From an uncultured Flavobacteriaceae bacterium (GTDB taxonomy: Bacteria > Bacteroidota > Bacteroidia > Flavobacteriales > Flavobacteriaceae), in the NCBI GenBank assembly GCA_947495135.1, contig CANLXN010000012.1, forward strand, positions 1 through 64,000: DNA of 64,000 nt, written 5' to 3'. The notes under the pieces were generated by a model, which was not told the origin of the DNA, did no database searches, and saw only the letters and a program-made list of their open reading frames with translations. Of the stretch, positions 1 through 8,218 are shown one piece after another; the first letter of the stretch is position 1, and every line of letters starts with the position of its first letter. The translations under genes and the position numbers were made by a program.

Positions 1-480
1 GTAGAGCCCGTATCTACTCCTGTTGAACTTCCAGTGACTTTTGAAGACACCACTGCCAATTATGTTATCACAGGTTTTGAAGGAGCAGATTCTGCCGTAG
101 AAGCAAATCCAGATACTTCTGGAATCAACACTAGTGCAACCGTTGTAAGAACCATCAAAACGGTAGGTGCACAATTCTTTGCAGGAACTATTCTCGACTT
201 AGATGTGCCTATCGACTTTACTACTTCGGAAATGATCTCCATTAAAACATGGTCGCCTAAAGCAGATATCCCGGTAAGATTAAAACTGGAAAATGCAGAC
301 GGAAGTCAGTTTGTAGAACTCGATGTAAACACCACCGTGGAAAATCAATGGGAAGAACTAACATGGGACTTCACAGGAACGACCGCTGGAATCGATTTTA
401 CAAAAGTGATCGTGTTCTTCGAATTTATTGACGGACTAGCAGGCGACGGATCTACTTATTACTATGACGACATCGCAGTT
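1..480 (+). repeat. 480-bp in-frame tandem repeat, copy A
   Basis: This block matches 481-960 at the same offset throughout. Bases 1-76, 78-212 and about 290-457 are identical to the second copy. Differences cluster at about 213-274 and 458-480. The unit is exactly 160 codons. Further copies may lie upstream, because the window starts at the repeat boundary. Confidence 0.97.
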
Positions 481-1224
481 GTAGAGCCCGTATCTACTCC
501 TGTTGAACTTCCAGTGACTTTTGAAGACACCACTGCCAATTATGTTATCACAGGTTTCGAAGGAGCAGATTCTGCCGTAGAAGCAAATCCAGATACTTCT
601 GGAATCAACACTAGTGCAACCGTTGTAAGAACCATCAAAACGGTAGGTGCACAATTCTTTGCAGGAACTATTCTCGACTTAGATGTGCCTATTGATTTCT
701 CTTCTTTTGAAACGATTTCTATCAAAACATGGTCACCTAAAGCAGATATCCCTGTAAGATTAAAACTGGAAAATGCAGACGGAAGTCAGTTTGTAGAACT
801 CGATGTAAACACCACCGTGGAAAATCAATGGGAAGAACTAACATGGGACTTCACAGGAACGACCGCTGGAATCGATTTTACAAAAGTGATCGTGTTCTTC
901 GAATTTATTGACGGACTAGCAGGCGACGGATCTACTTACTACTACGATGACATTATAATTGCCGAACCAACTGCTGGTGTAAGCGAAAATGCTCTTATTC
1001 AAGTACAGTCTTATCCTAATCCAGTTACTTCTTTATGGAATATAACTTCTGAAGACACGATTAACGAGATTTCTATTTTCAATGTGCTTGGAGAAAGAGT
1101 ACTATCTGTTAAACCAAATACGGTTAACTACAGTATCGATCTAAGTGAACTAAGCACTGGAATGTACATCGCAAAAGTGACTGTAAACGAAGGAAGTAAA
1201 AGCATCAGGCTTCTAAAAAAATAA
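1..1224 (+). CDS. Secreted T9SS protein with tandem carbohydrate-binding-like repeats (5' end missing)
   Basis: The reading frame is open from base 1, so the gene starts before the window; 407 residues are visible. Two almost identical 160-residue modules (about residues 1-160 and 161-320) are joined by a Val-Glu-Pro-Val-Ser-Thr-Pro linker. Each module is rich in beta-strand-like stretches and contains 'TWSPKADIPVRLKLEN', a pattern I associate with jelly-roll carbohydrate-binding modules attached to flavobacterial glycoside hydrolases. The last 75 residues form a type IX secretion sorting domain, beginning 'SYPNPV' and ending 'IRLLKK'. The protein is therefore exported and attached to, or released from, the cell surface. 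A catalytic domain may lie upstream of the window. Function of the modules is inferred; the T9SS tail is clear. Confidence 0.85.
   Translation, partial: VEPVSTPVELPVTFEDTTANYVITGFEGADSAVEANPDTSGINTSATVVRTIKTVGAQFFAGTILDLDVPIDFTTSEMISIKTWSPKADIPVRLKLENADGSQFVELDVNTTVENQWEELTWDFTGTTAGIDFTKVIVFFEFIDGLAGDGSTYYYDDIAVVEPVSTPVELPVTFEDTTANYVITGFEGADSAVEANPDTSGINTSATVVRTIKTVGAQFFAGTILDLDVPIDFSSFETISIKTWSPKADIPVRLKLENADGSQFVELDVNTTVENQWEELTWDFTGTTAGIDFTKVIVFFEFIDGLAGDGSTYYYDDIIIAEPTAGVSENALIQVQSYPNPVTSLWNITSEDTINEISIFNVLGERVLSVKPNTVNYSIDLSELSTGMYIAKVTVNEGSKSIRLLKK
481..960 (+). repeat. 480-bp in-frame tandem repeat, copy B
   Basis: Second copy of the unit at 1-480. It is followed directly by the linker into the T9SS sorting domain. 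The near-identity at synonymous positions points to recent duplication or gene conversion. Confidence 0.97.
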
Positions 1225-1230
1225 AACTAA

Positions 1231-1263
1231 TGCTGCTTGTGGAAATGGTTTCCACAAGCAGCA
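1231..1263 (+). terminator. 15-bp hairpin after the repeat-bearing gene
   Basis: TGCTGCTTGTGGAAA (1231-1245) pairs perfectly with 1249-1263 around a 3-base loop, 7 bases after the stop codon. There is no T-run after it, so it may stabilise the mRNA end rather than act as a classical intrinsic terminator. Confidence 0.7.
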
Positions 1264-1323
1264 CACTATTAATAATTCATCAAAAACAACTAAAAATAAT
1301 TTAACTACTAAAATTACATTATC

Positions 1324-2184
1324 ATGAAACAATTTTATTCTTTTTTATTTATTGCGCTAGGCCTTGTTTTTACAAGTCAGGCCCAAAATACTGTAGAGGT
1401 TGATGCCAATGCAGAATTTCTAGGATTTGCAAATGTATTTGAAACTCCCGCTAATGGTGGAGGATTTGTATTTGGCGACTTCTGGGGCGTTCCAGATCTT
1501 AAAACAACAGTAGATGCGGGTGCAGGGACCGTTACTTTACAGCCTAATTTTAACACCTACGCAGATAATCCAACAGATCCTTTTTGGGTAGATCAAACTA
1601 CTGGTGAAGGGAACAAAACTTTTGAAGGAAACACCTTTTTAGAAGACAATACACTTGTAGGAAGTGAATTAACTTTCAACGGTTACTGTGAGAGTAATAC
1701 TTTGGATGCTGGTTATGAAGTAGCTGCATTTATCAAGGTATTTAATTCGGATTTTTCAGTATTAAAACTTGAAACAGCCGATTTAGTAGCTGGGCAAAAT
1801 TTCAGTGTAAACTATACCAACGTGGAAGGAACAGATACCGTTGTTCAATATGGATTTTTCGTTAGAGGAATTAATGCCAACCCTGCAAATGAAGGTGCTT
1901 TAGGAAGTGTTGTAGTCGCTGCTCCAAATCTTGGAGTAAACGATTTTGAAACTCTGAACGTTTCTGCTTTCCCAAATCCTTCTAATAGTGATTGGAACAT
2001 CAGCACAGGAAATCAAACAATGACTTCTATTGAAGTTTATGATACTTTAGGGAAGAAAGTTCGCGCTATCTCTGTTAACTCAAATAAAGCCGCCATAAGC
2101 ACTAATGGTTTAGCTAGCGGGTTATACATTGCCAATGTATCAACTCCTTCAGGACAGAAAACCATTCAATTGGTTAAAAAGTAA
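1324..2184 (+). CDS. Secreted protein with T9SS sorting domain
   Basis: 286 residues. A signal peptide (about residues 1-20, ending 'SQA' before 'QNTVEV') precedes an uncharacterised beta-rich region (about 21-205). The C-terminal type IX sorting domain begins near residue 212 ('SAFPNPSNSDWNIS') and ends 'IQLVKK'. The middle region has no motif I can assign to an enzyme. It lies 100 bases downstream of another T9SS protein and 155 bases before a sugar-type symporter, so a role in extracellular polysaccharide binding is plausible but inferred. Confidence 0.8.
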   Translation: MKQFYSFLFIALGLVFTSQAQNTVEVDANAEFLGFANVFETPANGGGFVFGDFWGVPDLKTTVDAGAGTVTLQPNFNTYADNPTDPFWVDQTTGEGNKTFEGNTFLEDNTLVGSELTFNGYCESNTLDAGYEVAAFIKVFNSDFSVLKLETADLVAGQNFSVNYTNVEGTDTVVQYGFFVRGINANPANEGALGSVVVAAPNLGVNDFETLNVSAFPNPSNSDWNISTGNQTMTSIEVYDTLGKKVRAISVNSNKAAISTNGLASGLYIANVSTPSGQKTIQLVKK

Positions 2185-2215
2185 TTTCAATTAGAATTAT
2201 TTAGTTTTCGGAAAG

Positions 2216-2249
2216 AGGAGGTCGTAGTTATTTATGATCTCCTTTTTTA
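2216..2249 (+). terminator. Intrinsic terminator after the secreted protein gene
   Basis: AGGAGGTC (2216-2223) pairs with GATCTCCT (2236-2243), with one G-U pair and a 12-base loop, followed by a run of T (2244-2248). Confidence 0.65.
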
Positions 2250-2284
2250 TGTTAATTGTTCATCTAACTTGAAAGTCATCAATA

Positions 2285-2326
2285 CATCTTAGCGATAAGA
2301 TGCTTCTTACAAGAACGCTCATCTTA
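2285..2326 (+). promoter_or_regulatory. Alternative hairpins before the symporter gene
   Basis: CATCTTA (2285-2291), loop GCGA (2292-2295, a GNRA tetraloop) and TAAGATG (2296-2302) form a perfect 7-bp hairpin. A second CATCTTA at 2320-2326 can pair with the same TAAGATG instead. The two pairings exclude each other, and the second ends 13 bases before the start codon. This could be a leader switch or a double operator. Confidence 0.4.
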
Positions 2327-2339
2327 AAAAATTAATATT

Positions 2340-3986
2340 GTGGTTTTATTCTCCTTTATTGCCTTTACACTGCTCGTTGCAGCTGTAGCTTATTTCGCAA
2401 CTCGAAAAACGAACGAAAGTACATCTGATGGATATTTTCTAGCGGGCCGCAGCCTTACTGCTGGGGTGATAGCTGGATCACTATTACTCACCAATCTTTC
2501 TACAGAACAAATTGTTGGACTGAACGGATCTGCATATTCTGAGGGGATTCTGGTAATGGCATGGGAGACATTAGCTGCTATTGCCATTGTGGTAACGGCA
2601 CTCTTTTTATTACCACGCTATCTCAAGGGAGGACTTACAACGGTTCCCTCCTTTCTTGCGAGACGATTCGATATTACCACTAAAACACTCACGTCTGGTT
2701 TATTCTTAACTGGTTACGTTGTAGTGTTGCTCCCCGTAATATTATACTCTGGGTCACTAGCCTTAAGTGGCATGTTCGACGTTCCATCTCTTTTAAATAT
2801 TTCTGAAAAGCAATCGCTTGTATTATGCGTTTGGGGGATTGGGATTATTGGTTCTATATATGCTGTATTTGGGGGATTAAAAGCCGTTGCTGTATCGGAT
2901 ACCATTAACGCAATTGGCTTACTCATTGGCGGTATTATGATCCCAATATTTGGTCTAATGGCCATTGGAGATGGCAGCATTATGAGTGGTATAGATGTAT
3001 TAACAACAAATCATCCTGAAAAGTTCGATGCAATTGGAGGCAAGACGGCATCTATTCCATTTCATACTATTTTCACCGGAATGATGTTAGTACAACTTTT
3101 CTACTGGGGAACCAATCAACAAATTATTCAGAGAGCGTTGGGAGCTAAAAATCTGAAAGAAGGACAAAAAGGACTTATGCTAGCCGCGGCTATCAAAATA
3201 TTAGGCCCCGTCATTGTAGTCCTCCCAGGAATTATAGCTTACCATATGTTCGAAGGAGGATTAGAAACCGCAGATGCTGCTTATCCTGCGTTAGTAAATA
3301 AAGTATTGCCAGCTTCATTGCTAGGTTTCTTTGCCGCAGTTATATTTGGAGCCATCTTAAGTTCATTTAATAGCGTACTTAATAGTTCTGTAACCCTTTT
3401 CGGAATCGACATCTACAAACAACATATTAATAAAGATGCGGACGAGAAGACAGTGGTTAAATACGGAAAGTACTTTGGATTATTCTTAGCATTCGCAGCA
3501 ATGTTTTTAGCTCCTTTAGTTGCAAAAGCAGGTAGTCTTTTTGCCTATCTCCAAGAAGTTAACGGAATCTATAGTATTCCTATTCTCACCATTATAATAG
3601 TTGGATACCTCACAAAACATGTGCCTGCAATAGCAGCGAAGGTTGCACTATTATCGGGTTCTCTCCTTTATGTAGTAAGTCAGTTTATAGCCAAACCATA
3701 TTTTGAAAAAAAGGCCTTGGCAGAAGCGGCAGCCAACGGAATTACGGATGAGTTAGTCCTAGCTGAAGTGAAAGTGGATGCCTATTTGCCCTATTTGGAT
3801 GTAATGGCTCTTCTCTTTGTTGCTAATGTGGGACTCATGCTTATTATTGGAATGATAAAGCCCAGAAAGGAAGCCTATCTTCAAAAATATACTGAGCAAG
3901 TCGATATAACTCCATGGAAATTTGTAAAGCCGGCTGGAGCAATCATTGTTGCAATTGTGGTCGCTTCTTATATGTATTTTAGATAG
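2340..3986 (+). CDS. Sodium:solute symporter (SSS/SLC5 family)
   Basis: 548-residue polytopic membrane protein with about 14 hydrophobic segments. It has SSS-family hallmarks such as 'DGYFLAGRSL' near residue 31, followed by 'GSLLLTNLSTEQIVGLNG', and 'FYWGTNQQIIQRALGAKN' near residue 260. The family couples sodium entry to uptake of sugars, myo-inositol or similar solutes across the inner membrane. The SglT-like pattern and the upstream secreted proteins favour a sugar. The start is GTG at 2340; the family usually begins right at this first helix. The substrate cannot be fixed from sequence. Confidence 0.88.
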   Translation: MVLFSFIAFTLLVAAVAYFATRKTNESTSDGYFLAGRSLTAGVIAGSLLLTNLSTEQIVGLNGSAYSEGILVMAWETLAAIAIVVTALFLLPRYLKGGLTTVPSFLARRFDITTKTLTSGLFLTGYVVVLLPVILYSGSLALSGMFDVPSLLNISEKQSLVLCVWGIGIIGSIYAVFGGLKAVAVSDTINAIGLLIGGIMIPIFGLMAIGDGSIMSGIDVLTTNHPEKFDAIGGKTASIPFHTIFTGMMLVQLFYWGTNQQIIQRALGAKNLKEGQKGLMLAAAIKILGPVIVVLPGIIAYHMFEGGLETADAAYPALVNKVLPASLLGFFAAVIFGAILSSFNSVLNSSVTLFGIDIYKQHINKDADEKTVVKYGKYFGLFLAFAAMFLAPLVAKAGSLFAYLQEVNGIYSIPILTIIIVGYLTKHVPAIAAKVALLSGSLLYVVSQFIAKPYFEKKALAEAAANGITDELVLAEVKVDAYLPYLDVMALLFVANVGLMLIIGMIKPRKEAYLQKYTEQVDITPWKFVKPAGAIIVAIVVASYMYFR

Positions 3987-4006
3987 TCAGCACTCTTTTT
4001 TTCTGA

Positions 4007-4045
4007 AATGTAATTTATTCTTGAGGAGAATTTATACATTACATT
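4007..4045 (+). terminator. Hairpin after the symporter gene
   Basis: AATGTAAT (4007-4014) pairs with ATTACATT (4038-4045), and inside it ATTCT (4017-4021) pairs with AGAAT (4027-4031). There is no T-run, so function as a terminator is uncertain. Confidence 0.4.
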
Positions 4046-4093
4046 CATTATTTACCGTGCAATGAGCGTATTCAAGGAAAACTCAAACTATTA

Positions 4094-4552
4094 ATGACGT
4101 ATAAGCAATTACAACCCACTCCTATAATTAAAGTCATTTTCGCTTTTGTGCTTACCCTATTAGCAATATATTTATTTCTTGCTGGAACTCTTTTTGGAGC
4201 AGTACTATTAGGAATTGCATTAAAATTTGCACTACGCGAAGGTGTGGAAGTTGATTTTAAGAATAATCGATTCCGAAAGATTTATTCTTTCTTCGGACTA
4301 AATTTCGGTTCATGGGCAAAACTCCCCCAAATAGAATATATCTCTGTCTTTAAAACAAAAAAGAACGTTAGATCTAGGGCCCTTACTGCCGAGACAACTC
4401 GAGGCTTTGAAGTTTACAAATTGAATCTGTTTTATAACACCAATCAACACATTGAAGCTTATATCACCGACAGTAAAGAAGATGCCTTTGAAGCGGCTAA
4501 ACGCATGTCCACTGTGTTGGACGTAGAGATCTATGATGCAACAGAACAGTAA
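4094..4552 (+). CDS. Hypothetical membrane-anchored protein
   Basis: 152 residues. Two hydrophobic segments (about 11-30 and 33-47) form an N-terminal hairpin. A cytosolic-type domain with alternating strands follows, including 'EVDFKNNRFRKIYSFFG' and a C-terminal helix rich in Ala, Asp and Glu. The layout resembles small PH-like membrane proteins of Bacteroidota, but I do not recognise the family. It stands alone between the symporter and the broken MBOAT gene. Confidence 0.7.
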   Translation: MTYKQLQPTPIIKVIFAFVLTLLAIYLFLAGTLFGAVLLGIALKFALREGVEVDFKNNRFRKIYSFFGLNFGSWAKLPQIEYISVFKTKKNVRSRALTAETTRGFEVYKLNLFYNTNQHIEAYITDSKEDAFEAAKRMSTVLDVEIYDATEQ

Positions 4553-4613
4553 TTCACGATAACCGTACCATTTTATAGCAAAATAATTTTCAAGACATTG
4601 AGGTTTAAATTCC

Positions 4614-4621
4614 TACTTTTG
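4614..4621 (+). promoter_or_regulatory. Candidate -7 box for the MBOAT/SGNH genes
   Basis: TACTTTTG fits the Bacteroidota -7 consensus TAnnTTTG, 29 bases before the ATG at 4651. I see no TTG at the usual 17-23-base spacing upstream. Confidence 0.35.
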
Positions 4622-4650
4622 CTGAAAATTGAACTAATCTACTTCGAAAG

Positions 4651-6080
4651 ATGCTCTTTAACTCTATCGATTTTGCCATCTTCTTACCAATAGTATTTAT
4701 ACTCTATTGGTTGGTAAAGGAACAGTTAAAATTACAGAATTTACTCATTGTACTAGCCAGCTATATCTTTTATGGCTGGTGGGATTGGCGATTCTTGTCA
4801 CTAATTATATTTAGCTCTATTGTAGATTATTTAGTAGGATTGGGGTTGCAAAAGAAAGAAAAAAACGTAGAAAATTATTGTTGTGGGCCAGTATTCTCGT
4901 GAACCTTGGGTTTCTTGGATTCTTTAAATACTACAATTTCTTCCTGGACAATTTCACTTCTGCCTTTTCCTTTTTTGGGCAGGAAATTAACGGGAATTCC
5001 CTTGAAATTATTTTACCTGTAGGCATCAGCTTCTATACTTTTCAAACCTTGAGTTATTCCATAGATGTTTATAAAAAGAATTTAGAACCCACCAAAGATT
5101 TTATTGCCTTTGCTGCATTTGTAAGCTTTTTTCCACAACTAGTTGCTGGGCCCATTGAAAGAGCAACTAACCTCCTCCCTCAATTTTACAACAAACGAAA
5201 TTTCAATTATCCAAAAGCGATAGATGGTCTTCGGCAAATTCTATGGGGTTTGTTTAAAAAAATGGTAATTGCAGACAACTGTGCTGTTTTCGTGAATACC
5301 ATTTTCAATAATTCTGAAGATTATTCGGGTAGCACACTACTTTTGGGTGCTGTGTTATTCGCCTTCCAAATTTACGGAGACTTCTCTGGATACAGTGATA
5401 TTGCAATTGGAACCTCCAGACTCTTTGGATTCAATTTAAAGCAAAATTTTGCCTTTCCATACTTTTCTAAAGACATTGCCGAGTTTTGGCGTCGTTGGCA
5501 TATGTCACTTTCCACATGGTTCAGAGATTACTTATACATTCCCTTAGGAGGAAGTCGCGGAGGAACTTAGATGAAAGTGAGAAATACCTTCATCATTTTT
5601 GTAGTGAGTGGATTTTGGCATGGAGCCAACTGGACATTCATTGTCTGGGGTGCATTAAACGCCTTGTATTTTTTACCGTTATTATTAGCCAAGAAAAACA
5701 GAAGTAATTTAGATATCGCGGCCAAAGGAAAACTATTTCCATCAATAAAAACAATTGCAAGTATTTTTCTCACATTCAGCCTAACGGTTCTTGCATGGAT
5801 TTTCTTTAGGGCAGAAAGCGTTTCCCATGCAATCTCGTACATTACTGAAATAGGCTCTTCTTCTCTTTTAACCCTTCCAGAAATAAGACCAACATACCTC
5901 TTATTTCTCATTGCTATTTTTATGACAATAGAATGGTTGGGGCGAGAAGGACAATACGCATTGGAAAAATTGGCTCTATCTTGGAGAAAACCATTTCGGT
6001 ATGTGTTTTATTATGCACTTATTTTCGCAATTTTCTATTTTGTTAGAGAGGAACAACAGTTTATATATTTCCAGTTTTAG
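4651..6080 (+). pseudogene. Broken MBOAT O-acyltransferase (AlgI/DltB type): one frameshift and one in-frame stop
   Basis: Three fragments together make a full-length (about 476-residue) MBOAT protein. Fragment 1 (4651-4902) gives the first helices ('SYIFYGWWDWRF') and then leaves frame at a run of seven A (4859-4865). Reading one base earlier from there continues the protein as 'KLLLWASILVNLGFLGF', so one A appears to be missing. The second fragment carries 'FWRRWHMSLSTWFRDYLYIP' and stops at TAG 5568-5570, where family members usually have Trp (TGG). The third fragment (5571-6080) continues at once with 'FWHGANWTF', which holds the likely catalytic His. Intact, it would transfer acyl groups through the membrane to an exopolysaccharide or envelope polymer. 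Either the gene is dead or the assembly has errors here. Confidence 0.85.
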
Positions 6081-6082
6081 AT

Positions 6083-7030
6083 ATGAAAAGATTCGTTATT
6101 AAATTAGCATACTTTGTTCTACCTATTTTGATATTCTCGATAGGAATGGACCACTTTTTATCTAAGAATTTGAAGACTTCAAATCAATTTGCGCGAGGCG
6201 AGTATTTAGTTTGGAATGATATATATGACGGTGCAATCAACTCAGAAATTGTCATTTATGGATCATCAAGAGCTTGGGTACATATTGACCCTCAAATGAT
6301 AGAAACACAAACAGGAAAAACAACCTATAATCTAGGAATTGATGGACATGGATTCTGGCTACAATATTTGAGGCATTTGGAACTACTAAAGCACAACGAA
6401 ATTCCTGAAACTATTATAATGTCTGTAGATGCCTTTAGTTTTGGAAGAAGAAAGGAACTCTATAATAAAGAACAGTTTCTTCCCTACATATTTAACTATA
6501 ATGTTTATAAATATACTTCGGTTTATGAGGGTTTTACTTTAACAGACTATACCCTGCCTCTAGCTCGCTACGTAGGAAATAAAAACCCTGTAAGAATATC
6601 ATTTTGTCAATTTGACAAATCCTGTATTGAAGAGCCCAGTCGCATTAAGGGTTATCGAGGGGTTGAAAAGACTTGGAATTCCGATTTGTCAAAGGCGAAA
6701 AAAAAGATGAAGGGCTTTACTGTAAAATTTAATGAAGAAAGAGTAGGCTTATTTAACCAGTTTTTAAACGAATGCGACCAACTAGGAATTGAAGTCATTC
6801 TAGTCTACACTCCTGAATATATAGAAGGACAAAAGTTTATGACAAATAGAAAAGAGCTCATTACATTCTATGAAACAAAAGCAAAAGACTACAATATAAA
6901 GTTTTTAGACTATTCCAACGACGAGCTATGTTATGATAAGAAGTATTTCTATAACGCCACGCATCTCAACAAACAAGGATCTCAGTTATTTACAGCAAAA
7001 TTAATTCAAGATTTAAAACTTTCTCAATAG
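6083..7030 (+). CDS. SGNH-hydrolase-like protein, partner of the MBOAT acyltransferase
   Basis: 315 residues with one N-terminal membrane anchor (about 5-24), so most of the protein lies outside the inner membrane. 'YGSSRAW' (about 59-65) fits the GxS nucleophile block of SGNH/GDSL esterases or transferases. A late block at about 291-297, 'NATHLNK', fits the DxxH block but with Asn in place of Asp. It starts two bases after the MBOAT fragment ends, the usual pairing in AlgI/AlgX- or DltB/DltD-like O-acetylation pairs. Its frame is intact although the MBOAT gene is broken. The role in polymer O-acetylation is inferred from context. Confidence 0.68.
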   Translation: MKRFVIKLAYFVLPILIFSIGMDHFLSKNLKTSNQFARGEYLVWNDIYDGAINSEIVIYGSSRAWVHIDPQMIETQTGKTTYNLGIDGHGFWLQYLRHLELLKHNEIPETIIMSVDAFSFGRRKELYNKEQFLPYIFNYNVYKYTSVYEGFTLTDYTLPLARYVGNKNPVRISFCQFDKSCIEEPSRIKGYRGVEKTWNSDLSKAKKKMKGFTVKFNEERVGLFNQFLNECDQLGIEVILVYTPEYIEGQKFMTNRKELITFYETKAKDYNIKFLDYSNDELCYDKKYFYNATHLNKQGSQLFTAKLIQDLKLSQ

Positions 7031-7037
7031 CCTATAA

Positions 7038-7496
7038 TTAGGCTATATTGGTAATTTGAATCTCCGAACCATTAAAATAAAAGCTATCGCCAACCGCTTT
7101 CCCCTGCAACAACTTTCCAACAGGAGCTAGGGTCGAAATACAAAAATAAGTGTCACCATTCACTGTAATTGCTCCCGCAGATATACTTAAGAAGTAGGTA
7201 GCTGTTACTGTCGTCACTAAGCTCCCTAATTTTGCCAAATCCGATTTGCTGTCTAAATTAATCGCATGCACAACCCGTTCAATCTTCTCTACTTCCAAGA
7301 GCTGTTTTCCAACATTCTCACGGTCAATTTGGAGCATGGCTCTTCCCGTATGGTGTTTATCCCCCGCAGTACTTTTACCTTCTTCAAAAAGTGACTCTTC
7401 AATATTCGCAATGCTAGTTAAAATTTTTTGCTTTCGTGCTTCCACATAGCCAAAACATTTTTCCAGCAAAGCTTCTTTAATTTGATGCATCGTCAT
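7038..7496 (-). CDS. GreA/GreB-like transcription elongation factor family protein
   Basis: 152 residues. The N-terminal half (to about residue 80) is helical and charged, as expected for the Gre coiled coil. The C-terminal half ('LGSLVTTVTATYFLSISAG...' to 'GDSFYFNGSEIQITNIA') resembles the FKBP-like Gre C-terminal domain. The acidic tip that rescues backtracked polymerase is not obvious, so it may bind the polymerase without cleavage stimulation. Its start overlaps the end of mtgA by 20 bases, implying co-transcription in the order FAD oxidoreductase, mtgA, this gene. Databases often mislabel this family as 3-oxoacyl-ACP synthase. Confidence 0.6.
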   Translation of the reverse strand: MTMHQIKEALLEKCFGYVEARKQKILTSIANIEESLFEEGKSTAGDKHHTGRAMLQIDRENVGKQLLEVEKIERVVHAINLDSKSDLAKLGSLVTTVTATYFLSISAGAITVNGDTYFCISTLAPVGKLLQGKAVGDSFYFNGSEIQITNIA

Positions 7497-8172
7497 TCTT
7501 CTTAAATATTAATACACCAAAGTTATTCATTTGCCTTATGATCCATTGCTTTCTTCCCTCTAAATACGAAGTTCTTGGCGAAGCTTTGTACTTTCTTGGA
7601 TTAGGAAGAATTGCTGCAATGGAAGCTGCTTCATGTCTAGACAGGTTTTTTGCAGATGTATTGAACCAATGCGCAGCGGCAGCCTCAGCACCAAATACTC
7701 CTTCTCCCATCTCAATACTGTTGAGATATACCTCTAAAATGCGCTCCTTACCCCATATATTTTCAATTAAGAAGGTAAAATAGGCTTCGAGTCCTTTTCG
7801 AAACCAGCTTCTCCCGGGCCACAAAAATGCGTTTTTCGCGGTTTGTTGAGAAATGGTGCTTCCTCCTTTTAGTTTTTTTCCTTTTTTATTACTGATGTAT
7901 GCCTTTTCTATCGCCCTATAATCGAAGCCGTTGTGATTCAAAAATTGTTGATCCTCTGCACAAACGACAGCTAGTTGAAGTTCTTCTGAAATTTGCTCCA
8001 ACGGAATCCATTCATGTTGAGTTTGGTAGTTATCGTTACCTTTAATCGATCTAATGGCCATTAAAGGAGTATAACTCACTGGCACATATTTATACAATAC
8101 TACCCACAGTATTGTAAGTCCAAAGAACCAGAGTAGTAACTTCAATATAAATTTGGTCAGTTTACGCAGCAT
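7477..8172 (-). CDS. mtgA: Monofunctional biosynthetic peptidoglycan transglycosylase
   Basis: 231 residues from ATG 8172; a GTG four codons earlier (8184) is possible. One N-terminal transmembrane helix is followed by a GT51 domain with 'AVVCAEDQQFLNHNGFD' (the catalytic Glu lies in 'AEDQ'), 'GGSTISQQTAKNAFL' and 'KERILEVYLNSIEMGEGVFG'. It polymerises lipid II into glycan strands at the inner membrane and lacks the transpeptidase domain of class A PBPs. It lies 34-47 bases after the FAD oxidoreductase gene and overlaps the next gene. Confidence 0.92.
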   Translation of the reverse strand: MLRKLTKFILKLLLWFFGLTILWVVLYKYVPVSYTPLMAIRSIKGNDNYQTQHEWIPLEQISEELQLAVVCAEDQQFLNHNGFDYRAIEKAYISNKKGKKLKGGSTISQQTAKNAFLWPGRSWFRKGLEAYFTFLIENIWGKERILEVYLNSIEMGEGVFGAEAAAAHWFNTSAKNLSRHEAASIAAILPNPRKYKASPRTSYLEGRKQWIIRQMNNFGVLIFKKNDDASN

Positions 8173-8218
8173 TGGTAGATTCACTTACTTCCACTTCTGT
8201 CTAAGACAACAGGTCCTA

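Noticed and set aside
436-725. Minus-strand ORFs inside the tandem repeats
   Set aside because: They mirror the repeat on the other strand, occur in both copies, and have no start context or homology I recognise.
4855-4902. Programmed frameshift or transcriptional slippage at the A-run of the MBOAT gene
   Set aside because: The A-run would allow it, but a second lesion (in-frame TAG at 5568) would still stop the protein, so decay or sequencing error is simpler.
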